The notes under the pieces: model-generated
Told to the model about the DNA's origin: nothing
Seen by the model: the letters and a program-made list of their open reading frames with translations, nothing else
The model's database searches: none
In this document: in pieces, positions 18,216 to 26,909 of the stretch
How positions within the stretch are numbered: the stretch's first letter is position 1
Layout of the letters: the number at the start of each line of letters is the position of its first letter
From: Bradyrhizobium septentrionale
GTDB taxonomy: Bacteria > Pseudomonadota > Alphaproteobacteria > Rhizobiales > Xanthobacteraceae
NCBI RefSeq assembly: GCF_011516645.4
Contig: NZ_CP088285.1
Coordinates: forward strand, 186,001-250,000
DNA length: 64,000 nt
Direction: 5' to 3'
Position numbers and translations under genes: made by a program

Positions 18216-18959
18216 ATGACCCCGGCTGGTTACGCGATCCTGTTTTGCGGCGCGCTGGCCGGCGGTTTCGTCTCCGGCCTTGCCGGCTTCGGCACCGCGC
18301 TGATGGCGCTCGGCATCTGGCTCTATGTGCTGCCGCCGACGCTTGCGGTGCCGCTGGTGCTGGTCTGCTCTGTCATCGCGCAGGTTTCGACGCTGCCGTC
18401 GATCTGGAAGAGCATCGATTTCCGCCTGGTCTGGCCGTTCGTGATCTGCGGCCTCGCCGGCGTGCCGATCGGCATCCTGCTGATCGCGCGGGCCGACCCC
18501 GGCGTGTTCAAACTGACGATCGGCATCTTCCTGCTGGTGTTCCCGACCCTGCTGTTCCTGCAGCGCAAGCCGATGTCGATCTCGTTCGGCGGCAAATGGG
18601 CCGACGGCGCGATCGGATTCGCCGGCGGCATCCTCGGCGGCCTCGCCGGACTGTCCGGCCCGCTACCGATCCTGTGGGCGAGCCTGCGCGGCTGGGGCAA
18701 GCAGCAGCGCCGCGGCGTGTTCCAGATCTTCAACTTCACGATTCTGGCGGCCGCGCTTCTCATCCAGATCGCCAGCGGCCTGGTGAAGCCGGAGCTGATC
18801 TGGCTGGTGGCCTGCGCGTTTCCGGGCACGCTGCTCGGCGCCTGGCTCGGCGCGCGGCTCTATCACGCGCTCAGCGACCGCAATTTCTCCGACGTGGTGC
18901 TGGTGCTGCTGTTCCTGTCCGGCGTGGCGCTGGTGTGGAACGGGCTGGCGCCGCGATGA
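18216..18959 (+). CDS. TauE/SafE-family membrane exporter
   Basis: A 247-aa protein with 7-8 hydrophobic segments and the two-fold internal pattern of the family: GGFVSGLAGFGTALMAL near the N-terminus and GGILGGLAGLSGPLPILWASLRGW in the middle. Family members move sulfite, sulfoacetate or other organosulfur anions; the substrate here is not identifiable. It stands alone, convergent with the MATE gene. Confidence 0.9.
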   Translation: MTPAGYAILFCGALAGGFVSGLAGFGTALMALGIWLYVLPPTLAVPLVLVCSVIAQVSTLPSIWKSIDFRLVWPFVICGLAGVPIGILLIARADPGVFKLTIGIFLLVFPTLLFLQRKPMSISFGGKWADGAIGFAGGILGGLAGLSGPLPILWASLRGWGKQQRRGVFQIFNFTILAAALLIQIASGLVKPELIWLVACAFPGTLLGAWLGARLYHALSDRNFSDVVLVLLFLSGVALVWNGLAPR

Positions 18960-18989
18960 TCGACCGCCGTCGCAAATTGGCTGAGCCGG

Positions 18990-20375
18990 TCATCCCACCG
19001 GCTCAAGACCAACGCGTTCCGGAGCAACGTCGCGCGCCGGTGGCGCGAGACGTTTGCTGAATTCGCGACGCAGCAACCACAAGCTCAGACCGGCCTGCAG
19101 CGTCGTCGTCACGATCGACAGGCACCACACGTGCTCGATCCGGAAGCCGGGCCGCGTCGAGAGCCAGATCACCGGCACCGCATAGGTGACGAGGCGCACG
19201 ACCGAACTCAGCAACACCGGCCTGGTGTTGCCGAGACCCTGGAACACGCTGTTGCAGGTAAAGATCAGTCCCTGCGCGACGAGATTCATGGAGACGAAGT
19301 GCAGAAACTGGGCGGCGACCGCCATGGTCTCGCGATCGTTCGAGAAGCCGTCGAGCAACAGCCCCGGCTTCCACTGCGCGAGAACAGTGAAGACGATCAT
19401 CACGACGGTGCCGATCAGCACCGCCTTGACGAAGGTCTCCTGCACACGCTTGCCATTGCCGGCGCCGAAATTCTGTCCGGCGATCGGGCCGGCGGCAAGC
19501 GCCACCGCCAATGCCGGCATCTGGATCAGGCCGAGCACGCGCGTCCCGATGCCGAACCCGGCCTGGGCCGCCGGGCCGAAATCGCGCAGCACATAATAGA
19601 TCACGCCCATCCAGACGAAGATGAGCGCGAACTCGCCGCCGGCAGGCAGGCCGACATTGAGGATCCGCTTCCACTGCCGGAGTCGTGGACGCCATTGCGC
19701 GGGATCGAATCCGACATAGCGTTCCAGTTTGCGGAAATACGCGAACAGCATCAGCACGCCGATGAGGACGGCGATCGAACTTGCCAGACCTGCCCCGGCA
19801 ACGCCGAACGCGTGACCGGTGCCCCAGCCTGCGATCAGGACCGGCGCCAGCGCGATGTTGATGATGACCGCGACCGCCTGCACCAGCATGCTGGGCCGCA
19901 CGATGCCGGTAGCCCGCAGCGCGGACGCCATCACCTGGGTGATGAATTGCAGCGCCAATGCCGGCATGAACCACAGGAGATAGGTGGTGCCGGCTTCGAT
20001 GGTGGCCTGGTCGGCCGCGACCGAGCGCATATAGAGGCGCGACAGCAATGCCCCCGCGCACAGCGTCAACAGCCCTGATAGCACCGACAACACGATCGAC
20101 TGATTGAACACAAGGTTGGCATCGCTGCGGTCCTTGCGTCCCACGGCATGCGCGATCAGCGAGACGGTGCCGACGCCGAGCACCTGCATCAGCGCGTTGA
20201 CGAGGAAACCGGCATTGCCGGCAGCAGCCACCCCCGCGACGGCGGCCTCACCGAGACCGGCGACAAAATACAAATCGACCAATTGGCAGATCATGATCGT
20301 GATCATGCCGACCACGATCGGGGGAGCCATGATCAAGATGTGGCTGACGATGGAGCCGCGCGTAAGGTCTTTCAT
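18990..20375 (-). CDS. MATE-family multidrug/organic cation efflux transporter
   Basis: A 461-aa inner-membrane antiporter with 12 predicted segments in two homologous halves; GAGLASSIAVLIG and GPIAGQNFGAGNGKRV are typical MATE stretches. It uses an ion gradient to export cationic compounds. It lies 83 bp downstream of the ABC transporter gene on the same strand, within a block of four exporters. A 12-bp tandem repeat (20385-20408) sits directly upstream of its start. Confidence 0.93.
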   Translation of the reverse strand: MKDLTRGSIVSHILIMAPPIVVGMITIMICQLVDLYFVAGLGEAAVAGVAAAGNAGFLVNALMQVLGVGTVSLIAHAVGRKDRSDANLVFNQSIVLSVLSGLLTLCAGALLSRLYMRSVAADQATIEAGTTYLLWFMPALALQFITQVMASALRATGIVRPSMLVQAVAVIINIALAPVLIAGWGTGHAFGVAGAGLASSIAVLIGVLMLFAYFRKLERYVGFDPAQWRPRLRQWKRILNVGLPAGGEFALIFVWMGVIYYVLRDFGPAAQAGFGIGTRVLGLIQMPALAVALAAGPIAGQNFGAGNGKRVQETFVKAVLIGTVVMIVFTVLAQWKPGLLLDGFSNDRETMAVAAQFLHFVSMNLVAQGLIFTCNSVFQGLGNTRPVLLSSVVRLVTYAVPVIWLSTRPGFRIEHVWCLSIVTTTLQAGLSLWLLRREFSKRLAPPARDVAPERVGLEPVG

Positions 20376-20384
20376 TTCAATTCC

Positions 20385-20408
20385 ATTCTCAAATCGATTC
20401 TCATATCG
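20385..20408. repeat. 12-bp tandem direct repeat before the MATE gene
   Basis: ATTCTCAAATCG followed at once by ATTCTCATATCG, one mismatch, ending 10 bp before the MATE start codon. It overlaps the expected ribosome-site/operator zone and may be a regulator site. Confidence 0.6.
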
Positions 20409-20458
20409 ATTCCGGCGCGCGGCAGTCGGAGATCAATCCGTCAGCCACGCGCCATCGC

Positions 20459-22261
20459 TCACTCCGCCGCCGCGGCCTGGCCGAACTCGGTCGCCTGGCG
20501 CTCGAACAGGCCGCGGTAGATGCCGCCGGGACGTGCGGCAAGCACCTCATGGGTGCCCTGCTCGACGATCTCGCCGCGATCGAACACCAGGATGCGATCC
20601 ATGCTGCGCACCGTCGACAGCCGGTGCGCGATCACGATCGAGGTGCGGCCCTTCATCAGCCGCTCCATCGCCTGCTGGATCAGCGCCTCGGACTCTGAGT
20701 CGAGGCTCGAGGTCGCCTCGTCCAGGATCAGGACCGGCGCATCCGCCAGGAAGGCGCGCGCCAGCGCGACGCGCTGCCGCTCGCCGCCCGACAGCTTGAC
20801 GCCGCGCTCGCCCACCAGCGTGCCGTAGCCCTTCGGCAGCCGCATGATGAAGTCGTGCGCATTGGCAAGCCGCGCCGCCTGCTCGATCGCTTCCATGCCG
20901 GCGCCCGGCCGGCCATAGGCGATGTTCTCCGCCAGCGTGCGGTGGAACAGGATCGGCTCCTGCTGCACGATCGCGATCTGGCTGCGCAGCGATTGCTGCG
21001 TCGCCCTGGCGATATCCTGACCGTCGATCAGGATTTTGCCACTGGTGACGTCGTAGAGCCGCTGCACCAGCTTGACGAAGGTCGTCTTGCCGGAGCCGGA
21101 GCGCCCGACCAGGCCAACGCGCTCGCCCGCATCGATGTCGACCGACAATCCGTCATAGAGCGGCCGGCGATGGCCGCCATAGTGGAACGTGACGTCGTCG
21201 AACACGATGCGGCCGCCCTGGATGTCGATCGTTCCAGCGTCGACCGCGTCGACAATGCCGAGCGGCTCGCCGTGGATCTGCACCAACTCCTCCATGTCGT
21301 TCACCGAGCGCTGCAGGTTGTTGATGTGCATGCCGACATCGCGCAAGTACGCGTGGATGATGTAGTAGCTGGTCAAGACATAGGTGACGTCGCCGGGTGT
21401 GGCGCGGCCGGCCGCCCACAGCAGGATCGCACCGCCGATCACCGAGGCACGGAAGCACAACAGCACGAGCAGCTGCGCCGTCGAGGTATGGTTGTAGCGG
21501 AGCCAGGTCCGCCGCACCCGGCGGCGCCAGCGGCTGATGACGCCGTCGAGCCTGATATCCTCGCGGGTCTCGGCGCCGAACGACTTCACCACCGCGTTGC
21601 AGGTCAAGGCATCGGCCAGCGTGCCGCCGACCTTGGTGTCCCATGCATTGGAGACGCGCGCGGCAGGCGCGACGTAGCGCACCTGGAACGCCATGGTCAT
21701 CGCGACATAGATCACCGAGCCGACCGCGATCACCGCGCCGAGCTGCGGCCAGTGCAGCCCGAGCAGGATCATCGAGCCGAGCAGCACCACGAGCGACGGC
21801 AGCAGCGCCATCAGGATGGTGTCGTTCAACAGGTCGAGCGCCCACATGGCGCGCGTGACCTTGCGCACGGTGGAGCCGGCGAACGAATTGGCGTGCCAGT
21901 CGGTCGAGAAGCGCTGCACCCGCATGAAGGCCTGCTGCCCGACATCGGACATCGTCTTCAGCGTGAACGGCACGATGGTCGTAATGCCGACCAGCCGCAG
22001 CATCAGCGACAGCGCGCCGAGGCCGACGATGGCGCCGAACGCCAGCATCGCGGCATGGCGCGCGGCGGCATCCGTCGAACCCGCGGTCAGCGCGTCGACC
22101 AGATGGCCGGAAAATACCGGCATGAACAGGTCGGCGGCGGTCGCGCCGAGGAAGCCCGCGGTCACGGCGGAGGCGCGGAGCGGCTGTTCCAGCCAATGGC
22201 GGAACACGAATGGCAAGACGATCCGGATCGCGGCCGGTCGCTTTGATGTCAGAGAGGTCAT
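20459..22261 (-). CDS. ABC exporter, fused membrane and ATPase domains
   Basis: A 600-aa half-transporter expected to work as a dimer. The N-terminal 330 residues hold six membrane helices; the nucleotide-binding domain follows with Walker A GRSGSGKTT, signature LSGGERQRVALARA, Walker B VLILDEATSSLD and the H-loop AHRLST. This is the layout of lipid and multidrug exporters (MsbA/LmrA type). The ATG at 22261 was chosen; a GTG at 22303 adds 14 residues. Substrate unknown, but its neighbours are MATE and EmrAB-type exporters. Confidence 0.93.
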   Translation of the reverse strand: MTSLTSKRPAAIRIVLPFVFRHWLEQPLRASAVTAGFLGATAADLFMPVFSGHLVDALTAGSTDAAARHAAMLAFGAIVGLGALSLMLRLVGITTIVPFTLKTMSDVGQQAFMRVQRFSTDWHANSFAGSTVRKVTRAMWALDLLNDTILMALLPSLVVLLGSMILLGLHWPQLGAVIAVGSVIYVAMTMAFQVRYVAPAARVSNAWDTKVGGTLADALTCNAVVKSFGAETREDIRLDGVISRWRRRVRRTWLRYNHTSTAQLLVLLCFRASVIGGAILLWAAGRATPGDVTYVLTSYYIIHAYLRDVGMHINNLQRSVNDMEELVQIHGEPLGIVDAVDAGTIDIQGGRIVFDDVTFHYGGHRRPLYDGLSVDIDAGERVGLVGRSGSGKTTFVKLVQRLYDVTSGKILIDGQDIARATQQSLRSQIAIVQQEPILFHRTLAENIAYGRPGAGMEAIEQAARLANAHDFIMRLPKGYGTLVGERGVKLSGGERQRVALARAFLADAPVLILDEATSSLDSESEALIQQAMERLMKGRTSIVIAHRLSTVRSMDRILVFDRGEIVEQGTHEVLAARPGGIYRGLFERQATEFGQAAAAE

Positions 22262-22410
22262 GGCACATTCCGGCCACGCCTTTGCAGCGCAAGCCGGCTC
22301 CACTTAAGGCGACTGGCGGACGGAATCCGGCCGCAGGCGTCGCGGAAAACAATCGGTAAACTGTTGGGAAGCTTTGATGATCGGGAATCAGGCCCGATCA
22401 GCGCCGGGAG

Positions 22411-22476
22411 CTAACGCGTAAGCGCGTCCAGCACCATCGAACGCGGGCGCACGATCTGCGAAATAAACGACTTCAT
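22411..22476 (-). CDS. Possible 21-residue peptide between emrB-like and ABC genes
   Basis: ATG at 22476 with GGGAG at good spacing, encoding MKSFISQIVRPRS... and ending at TAG 22411. It lies in the roughly 375-bp gap between two exporter genes and would be translated in the same direction, so a leader-peptide role is possible. Length is too short to judge by composition. Confidence 0.3.
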   Translation of the reverse strand: MKSFISQIVRPRSMVLDALTR

Positions 22477-22636
22477 GCGCATCTCCCGGGTTCGAGTAAG
22501 GAAGCGCTGCTTATAAATGCATCACGCGCGATTGGCAAGATGACAAGCGCGTGAGCGCATCTGCGCGCGTTCAATGTGTCGGCGATGCAACGCTCTGTAC
22601 GCCAATGGGTGCACACGACGCGCGATACCGATGCTT

Positions 22637-24226
22637 TCAATGCGCGTCGCCGCCGGCGTCGGTCATCGGCGGCGGCTTGTTGACGAACAGCACCAGCAGG
22701 CTGAGGCCAACATAGAACAGCGACAGCATGAAGAAGGCGTCGCCATAGCTCATCACCTGGGCCTGGCGGTGCACGATCTGCGAGAGCTGCTTCATCGCCA
22801 TCATGGTGGAGTCGCCCATGCCCTGCAGGCGCTGGGTGAAATTGTTGAGGGTCTCGACCGCGGTGGCATTGCCCCAGGTCACGCGGTCCTGCAGCCGCGA
22901 GATGTGCAGATCGGTGCGGTGGTTGAGCGCCTCGTTGATCAAGGCGAGCCCGACCGCGCCGCCGAGATTGCGCATCAGGTTGAACAGCCCGGAGGCGTTC
23001 TTGACGCGGTCGGGCTCGAGCGTGGCGAGCGCGATATTGTTGGTCGGCACCATCGCGCACATCATGCCGATGCCGCGCAGGATCTGCGGCACCAGCAGCT
23101 CGTAGAAATCGTACTCGCGCGTGATCCAGGTCATCTGCCAGGAGCCGAGCGCGAAGGTGACGAGGCCGAAGGCGATGATGTAGCGCAAATCGACCTTCTG
23201 CATCAGACGGCCGACCACCGGCGCCATGAAGAACATGGTGATGCCGGAGACGAACATGGTCTCGCCGATCATCAGCGCGCTGTAGCCGCGGATCTCGGCG
23301 AGATAGCGCGGATAGACGTAGGTGAGACCATAGAGCCCGATGCCGATGCAGAACTGCAGCACGCAGCCGACCGCGAAGTTGCGGTTGGAGAAGGCATAGA
23401 GATCGACGATCGGTTCCTCCACGGTCAACACCCGCCAGAAGAAGGCGATCGCCGAGACGAAGCAGATCCCGGCGCAGATCGCCACCGAGGTGTCCTGCAG
23501 CCATTCATATTGCGGGCCTTCCTCCAGCACATATTCCAGCGAGCCGAGGAAGCCGCCCATGAAGATCAGGCCCCACCAGTCGAAACGCTCGAGCAGCGCG
23601 AAGTTCGGCTGGTCAAAATCGACCAGCGCCAGCACACCTATCGTGATGATGATGCCGGGCACGATGTTGATGAAGAACAGCCAGTGCCACGACATCAGAT
23701 CGGTGATGAAGCCGCCGACCGTCGGCCCGACCGTTGGCGCGAGCGTCGCGACCAGGCCGATGATCGGCGCCACGATGTAGAACTTGGAGCGCGGGAAGAT
23801 GGTGTAGGCCGAGGCGAACACCGTCGGGATCATGCCGGCGCCGAGAAAGCCCTGCAGCGCGCGCCACAGGATCATCTGCTCGATCGTGGAGGCGAAGCCG
23901 CACAGCAGGCTGGACACGGTGAAGCCGAACGCCGAGATCGCGAACAAGAGCCGGGTGCCGAGCGCGCGCGACAGGAAGCCGGACAGCGGGATCGCGATCA
24001 CCTCGGCGATCAGATAGGCGGTCTGCACCCACGACACTTCGGTCGAAGACGCCGACAGGCCGGCCTGGATCTCGGTGAGCGACGCCGAGACGATCTGGAT
24101 ATCCAGGATCGACATGAACATGCCGAACACCATGATGATGAACGCGACCACCCGTTTCGGCTGTAGGCGCTCGGACTCCGAGGCGCCGGTCATCATCGAG
24201 GGAGAAGCAGTGGTCGCGTCGGCCAT
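22637..24226 (-). CDS. emrB: EmrB-type DHA2 major facilitator, drug efflux permease
   Basis: A 529-aa protein with 14 predicted membrane segments. DHA2-family marks are SILDIQIVSASLTEIQAGL in helix 1, WVQTAYLIAEVIAIPLSGFLS after it, the RALQGFLGAGMIPTVFA motif and GPTVGGFITDLMSWHWLFFINIVPG. It would form a tripartite pump with the membrane-fusion protein encoded 50 bp upstream. The palindromic TetR operator before that gene probably controls both. Confidence 0.93.
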   Translation of the reverse strand: MADATTASPSMMTGASESERLQPKRVVAFIIMVFGMFMSILDIQIVSASLTEIQAGLSASSTEVSWVQTAYLIAEVIAIPLSGFLSRALGTRLLFAISAFGFTVSSLLCGFASTIEQMILWRALQGFLGAGMIPTVFASAYTIFPRSKFYIVAPIIGLVATLAPTVGPTVGGFITDLMSWHWLFFINIVPGIIITIGVLALVDFDQPNFALLERFDWWGLIFMGGFLGSLEYVLEEGPQYEWLQDTSVAICAGICFVSAIAFFWRVLTVEEPIVDLYAFSNRNFAVGCVLQFCIGIGLYGLTYVYPRYLAEIRGYSALMIGETMFVSGITMFFMAPVVGRLMQKVDLRYIIAFGLVTFALGSWQMTWITREYDFYELLVPQILRGIGMMCAMVPTNNIALATLEPDRVKNASGLFNLMRNLGGAVGLALINEALNHRTDLHISRLQDRVTWGNATAVETLNNFTQRLQGMGDSTMMAMKQLSQIVHRQAQVMSYGDAFFMLSLFYVGLSLLVLFVNKPPPMTDAGGDAH

Positions 24227-24276
24227 GGGCTCATCGGCTCCGCGCCTCGAACCCTCAGGTTCGAAGCTTCAAGGCA

Positions 24277-25596
24277 TCACTGCGGATGGATCATCATCGG
24301 CGCGTCGAGATCGGTATCGGCGTCGGCGTCGGCCGCGCCCTCCCTGGTGTCGACGGTGGTGTAGACCGACATGCCGGCGCGCAGCATGCCCTGCTTGGCG
24401 ACGCTGTTCGGCACGCGGATGCGGACCGGCAGGCGCTGCACGATCTTGGTGAAATTGCCGGTGGCGTTGTCGGGCGGCAGTAGCGTGAACACCGAGCCCG
24501 CCGCCGGCGAGATGCTGTCGACGATGCCGGTGAACTTGCGGAAGCCGTAGGCGTCGACCTTGATCGTCACCCGCTGGCCCGGGCGGATGCGCTTGAGCTG
24601 CGTCTCTTTATAGTTGGCATCGATGAAGACGCCGTCGAGCGGCACCACATTGCCGAGCCGTTGGCCGACATTGATGTAGTCGCCGGTATTGACCAGGCGG
24701 TTGGAGAAAGTGCCGTCGACCGGCGCGCGCACCTGGGTGAAATCGAGATCGCGCTCGGCCTTGGCGAGCTGGGTCTGCAGTTCGGCAAGCTGGGCACGGG
24801 ACTCGGCCTGCTGCGCCTTGGTCACCTCGACATTGCTCTTCGCGGTGTCGTAGGCGGCCTGCGCCGAGCGGACGGCGGCGGCTCCCTGATCGCGGCCGGC
24901 TTCGGAGACTTCGAACGTGGCGCGCGAGGCAAAGCCCTTGGTGCTGAGCTCCTGCTGGCGATCGAAATCCAGACCGGCGCGCTTCAGGCCGGCTTCGGCG
25001 GACACCAGCTGGGCCTGCGCCTGCTCGACCGTGCTCTCGGCTGCCGCAACCTGGCGGCCGAAGCGCTCGATCGTCGCCTGCTGGGTCGCAATCCTGGTGC
25101 GCGCGGCATCGGCCGCGATGCGATAGTCGCCGTCGTCGATCCGGAAGATCACATCGCCGGCGCGCACCAGCGCATTGTCACCGGGCAGGATCGCAGCGAT
25201 ATGGCCCGCGACGCGCGCGCCGAGCATGGTGTTGTTGGCGCGGACATAGGCGTCGTCGGTCGAGACGTAGAAGCGTCCGACCATCAGGTAATAGGCGGCA
25301 TAGCTTGCGGCGGCGATTGCGAGCAGGCCGACCACGCCCATCATGACGAATTTGCGCTTGCCGGATTTCGGCGGCGCAGAAGCAGCGGGCGAAGCCGCCG
25401 GCTGCTCGGGCGCAGAAGCTGGCGGCGCCTCGGCGGGACGCTTGGATTCGTCACGCCTGGCTTCGTCGGCCCTTTTGGTTTCGTCAGTTCTGGCCTGCTC
25501 GCCGAGATCGGCGGATGCATCGCGCGCCTTCGCGTCCTCGGACATCTCAGGCCCGGAACGAACAATGCGTGCAGCCTGATCTCGTGCTGCGGCCAT
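24277..25596 (-). CDS. emrA: EmrA/HlyD-type membrane-fusion protein
   Basis: Periplasmic adaptor, 439 aa, that links the inner-membrane EmrB pump to an outer-membrane channel. It has an Ala/Pro/Glu-rich cytoplasmic tail, one membrane helix (about residues 82-104), a lipoyl-like half (YVSTDDAYVRANNTMLGARVAGHI), a long alpha-hairpin coiled coil (about 160-270) and the second lipoyl/beta-barrel part (DFTQVRAPVDGTFSNRLVNTGDYINVGQRL). The start at 25596 has GGGGAG 8 bp upstream. ATGs at 25545 and farther upstream are alternatives; the reading frame reaches 25680, inside the operator. Confidence 0.9.
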   Translation of the reverse strand: MAAARDQAARIVRSGPEMSEDAKARDASADLGEQARTDETKRADEARRDESKRPAEAPPASAPEQPAASPAASAPPKSGKRKFVMMGVVGLLAIAAASYAAYYLMVGRFYVSTDDAYVRANNTMLGARVAGHIAAILPGDNALVRAGDVIFRIDDGDYRIAADAARTRIATQQATIERFGRQVAAAESTVEQAQAQLVSAEAGLKRAGLDFDRQQELSTKGFASRATFEVSEAGRDQGAAAVRSAQAAYDTAKSNVEVTKAQQAESRAQLAELQTQLAKAERDLDFTQVRAPVDGTFSNRLVNTGDYINVGQRLGNVVPLDGVFIDANYKETQLKRIRPGQRVTIKVDAYGFRKFTGIVDSISPAAGSVFTLLPPDNATGNFTKIVQRLPVRIRVPNSVAKQGMLRAGMSVYTTVDTREGAADADADTDLDAPMMIHPQ

Positions 25597-25679
25597 AGCC
25601 GACGCTCCCCAAAAAAGTCTCGATGCCCGCAATGGCGGAATAAGGGCCATGCGGCTCATCGTCGCTCCCACCAATAGCA

Positions 25680-25700
25680 TTGACCGAACCGTTCGGTCAA
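25680..25700. promoter_or_regulatory. Palindromic operator for the divergent TetR regulator
   Basis: Perfect inverted repeat of two 10-bp arms, TTGACCGAAC and GTTCGGTCAA, around one central C. It sits between emrA (leftward) and the TetR gene (rightward), 84 bp from the emrA start and 87 bp from the TetR start, where a TetR repressor would control both. Confidence 0.85.
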
Positions 25701-25786
25701 TCTATATTCCCTCGGCAGGGATTATAACGCTTCGATTCTTAACCTTGCTCATTCCGGGTTGAGTTCTTTGGCGAGAAGCTAAATCA

Positions 25787-26428
25787 ATGGTTGCAGCCTC
25801 CCGAGCCTCCCTCCAGCCCGTCGGCGAGGAGGAGCCGTCAAAACGACGCCAGATCCTGGACGGCGCCCGCAAGGTGTTCCTGGAGCTCGGTTTCGACGGC
25901 GCCAGCATGGGCGAGATCGCCCGCGCTGCTGCCGTCTCCAAGGGCACGCTCTATGTCTATTTCCCCGACAAGGCCGGGCTGTTCGCGGCGATCGTCGAGG
26001 AGGAGAAGCTCGAGCAAGGCAAGGTCGCCTTCAATTTCGACCCGGCGCGCGACGTCGACACCACCCTCCCCGAATTCGGCCGCGCCTATGTCGCGGTGCT
26101 GTGCCGGCCCGGCGGCGGTTCGGCGATCCGCACCGTGATGGCGATCGCCGAGCGGATGCCCGAACTCGGTAGCCGGTTCTACACCCATGTGATCGCCCAC
26201 ACCGTCGACCGCTTCGCCGCCTATCTCGAGGCGCGCGCCGCGCTCGGCGAGCTCGTGATCGACGATTATCAGCTCGCGGCATGGCAGTTCATGCAGATGT
26301 GCCAGGCGACGCTGTTCCAGGCGTTCATCTTCCAGGCCAATCCGTCGCCCTCGCCGGAGCGGATCGCTGTTGTCGTCGACAGCGCAACGCGGGTGTTCTT
26401 CGCGGCGTACCGGCCGAAGGCTGATTGA
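25787..26428 (+). CDS. TetR-family transcriptional repressor
   Basis: A 213-aa repressor. The N-terminal helix-turn-helix is canonical: RRQILDGARKVFLELGFDGASMGEIARAAAVSKGTLYVYFPDKAGLF at about 20-65. The helical ligand-binding and dimerisation domain resembles the AefR/TetR_C_7 type. It is divergent from emrAB across a perfect palindrome, so it most likely represses the pump genes and itself and is released by a pump substrate. Confidence 0.93.
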   Translation: MVAASRASLQPVGEEEPSKRRQILDGARKVFLELGFDGASMGEIARAAAVSKGTLYVYFPDKAGLFAAIVEEEKLEQGKVAFNFDPARDVDTTLPEFGRAYVAVLCRPGGGSAIRTVMAIAERMPELGSRFYTHVIAHTVDRFAAYLEARAALGELVIDDYQLAAWQFMQMCQATLFQAFIFQANPSPSPERIAVVVDSATRVFFAAYRPKAD

Positions 26429-26468
26429 TGGTGTCGATTGCGCGGCGCTCGATCCGCGTCACAAGAAC

Positions 26469-26825
26469 CTAATCCACGACGATCGTCACGCGCCCGATTT
26501 CACTCAGCACCGCCGGGCGTTGACCGCCATAGGCGCCGCTCCTGAGCACGGCCGTGTACGATCCGGCCGCGCGATAGGTGTGTGTGCGGGTAAAGCCGCG
26601 GATCGATGAGATCGTGTCGTCCGTCCTTCCGTCGCCAAAATCAAGCACGACCACGCCCTCCGGTATCCCCGGGCCGGTGCCGGTGAAGGTCACCTCGAGC
26701 GGCGCGCGGCCTGAGGCCGGCGATGCGGAAAGAGCAGCTGTTGCGTTCATCTGTGCCGTCGCGGTCATGTCGATCACGCCAAGGACGATTGCGGCGATAG
26801 CAAATGCTGGCCAACGCAACGTCAT
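26469..26825 (-). CDS. Secreted single PKD-domain mini-protein
   Basis: A 118-aa protein with a Sec signal peptide (about 1-24, FAIAAIVLGVIDMTATAQ). One PKD-like Ig fold follows: SASPASGRAPLEVTFTGTG, then VVLDFGDGRTDD and HTYRAAGSYTAVL. PKD domains usually mediate protein-protein contacts in large surface or secreted enzymes; a free-standing one is uncommon. It lies 84 bp downstream of the metalloprotease gene on the same strand and may act with it. Confidence 0.78.
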   Translation of the reverse strand: MTLRWPAFAIAAIVLGVIDMTATAQMNATAALSASPASGRAPLEVTFTGTGPGIPEGVVVLDFGDGRTDDTISSIRGFTRTHTYRAAGSYTAVLRSGAYGGQRPAVLSEIGRVTIVVD

Positions 26826-26909
26826 TCAAATTTTCCGATCAGCCGCCCGCCGCAACCAGATTGCGACGGGCAGTCCTCTGAATCAAGCGACAGGACGACT
26901 TCATCCGGC

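Noticed and set aside
22304..22636. Possible riboswitch or RNA gene between the ABC transporter and emrB-like genes
   Set aside because: I found no conserved RNA motif or stable long hairpin; only a possible 21-codon frame was kept as a low-confidence feature.
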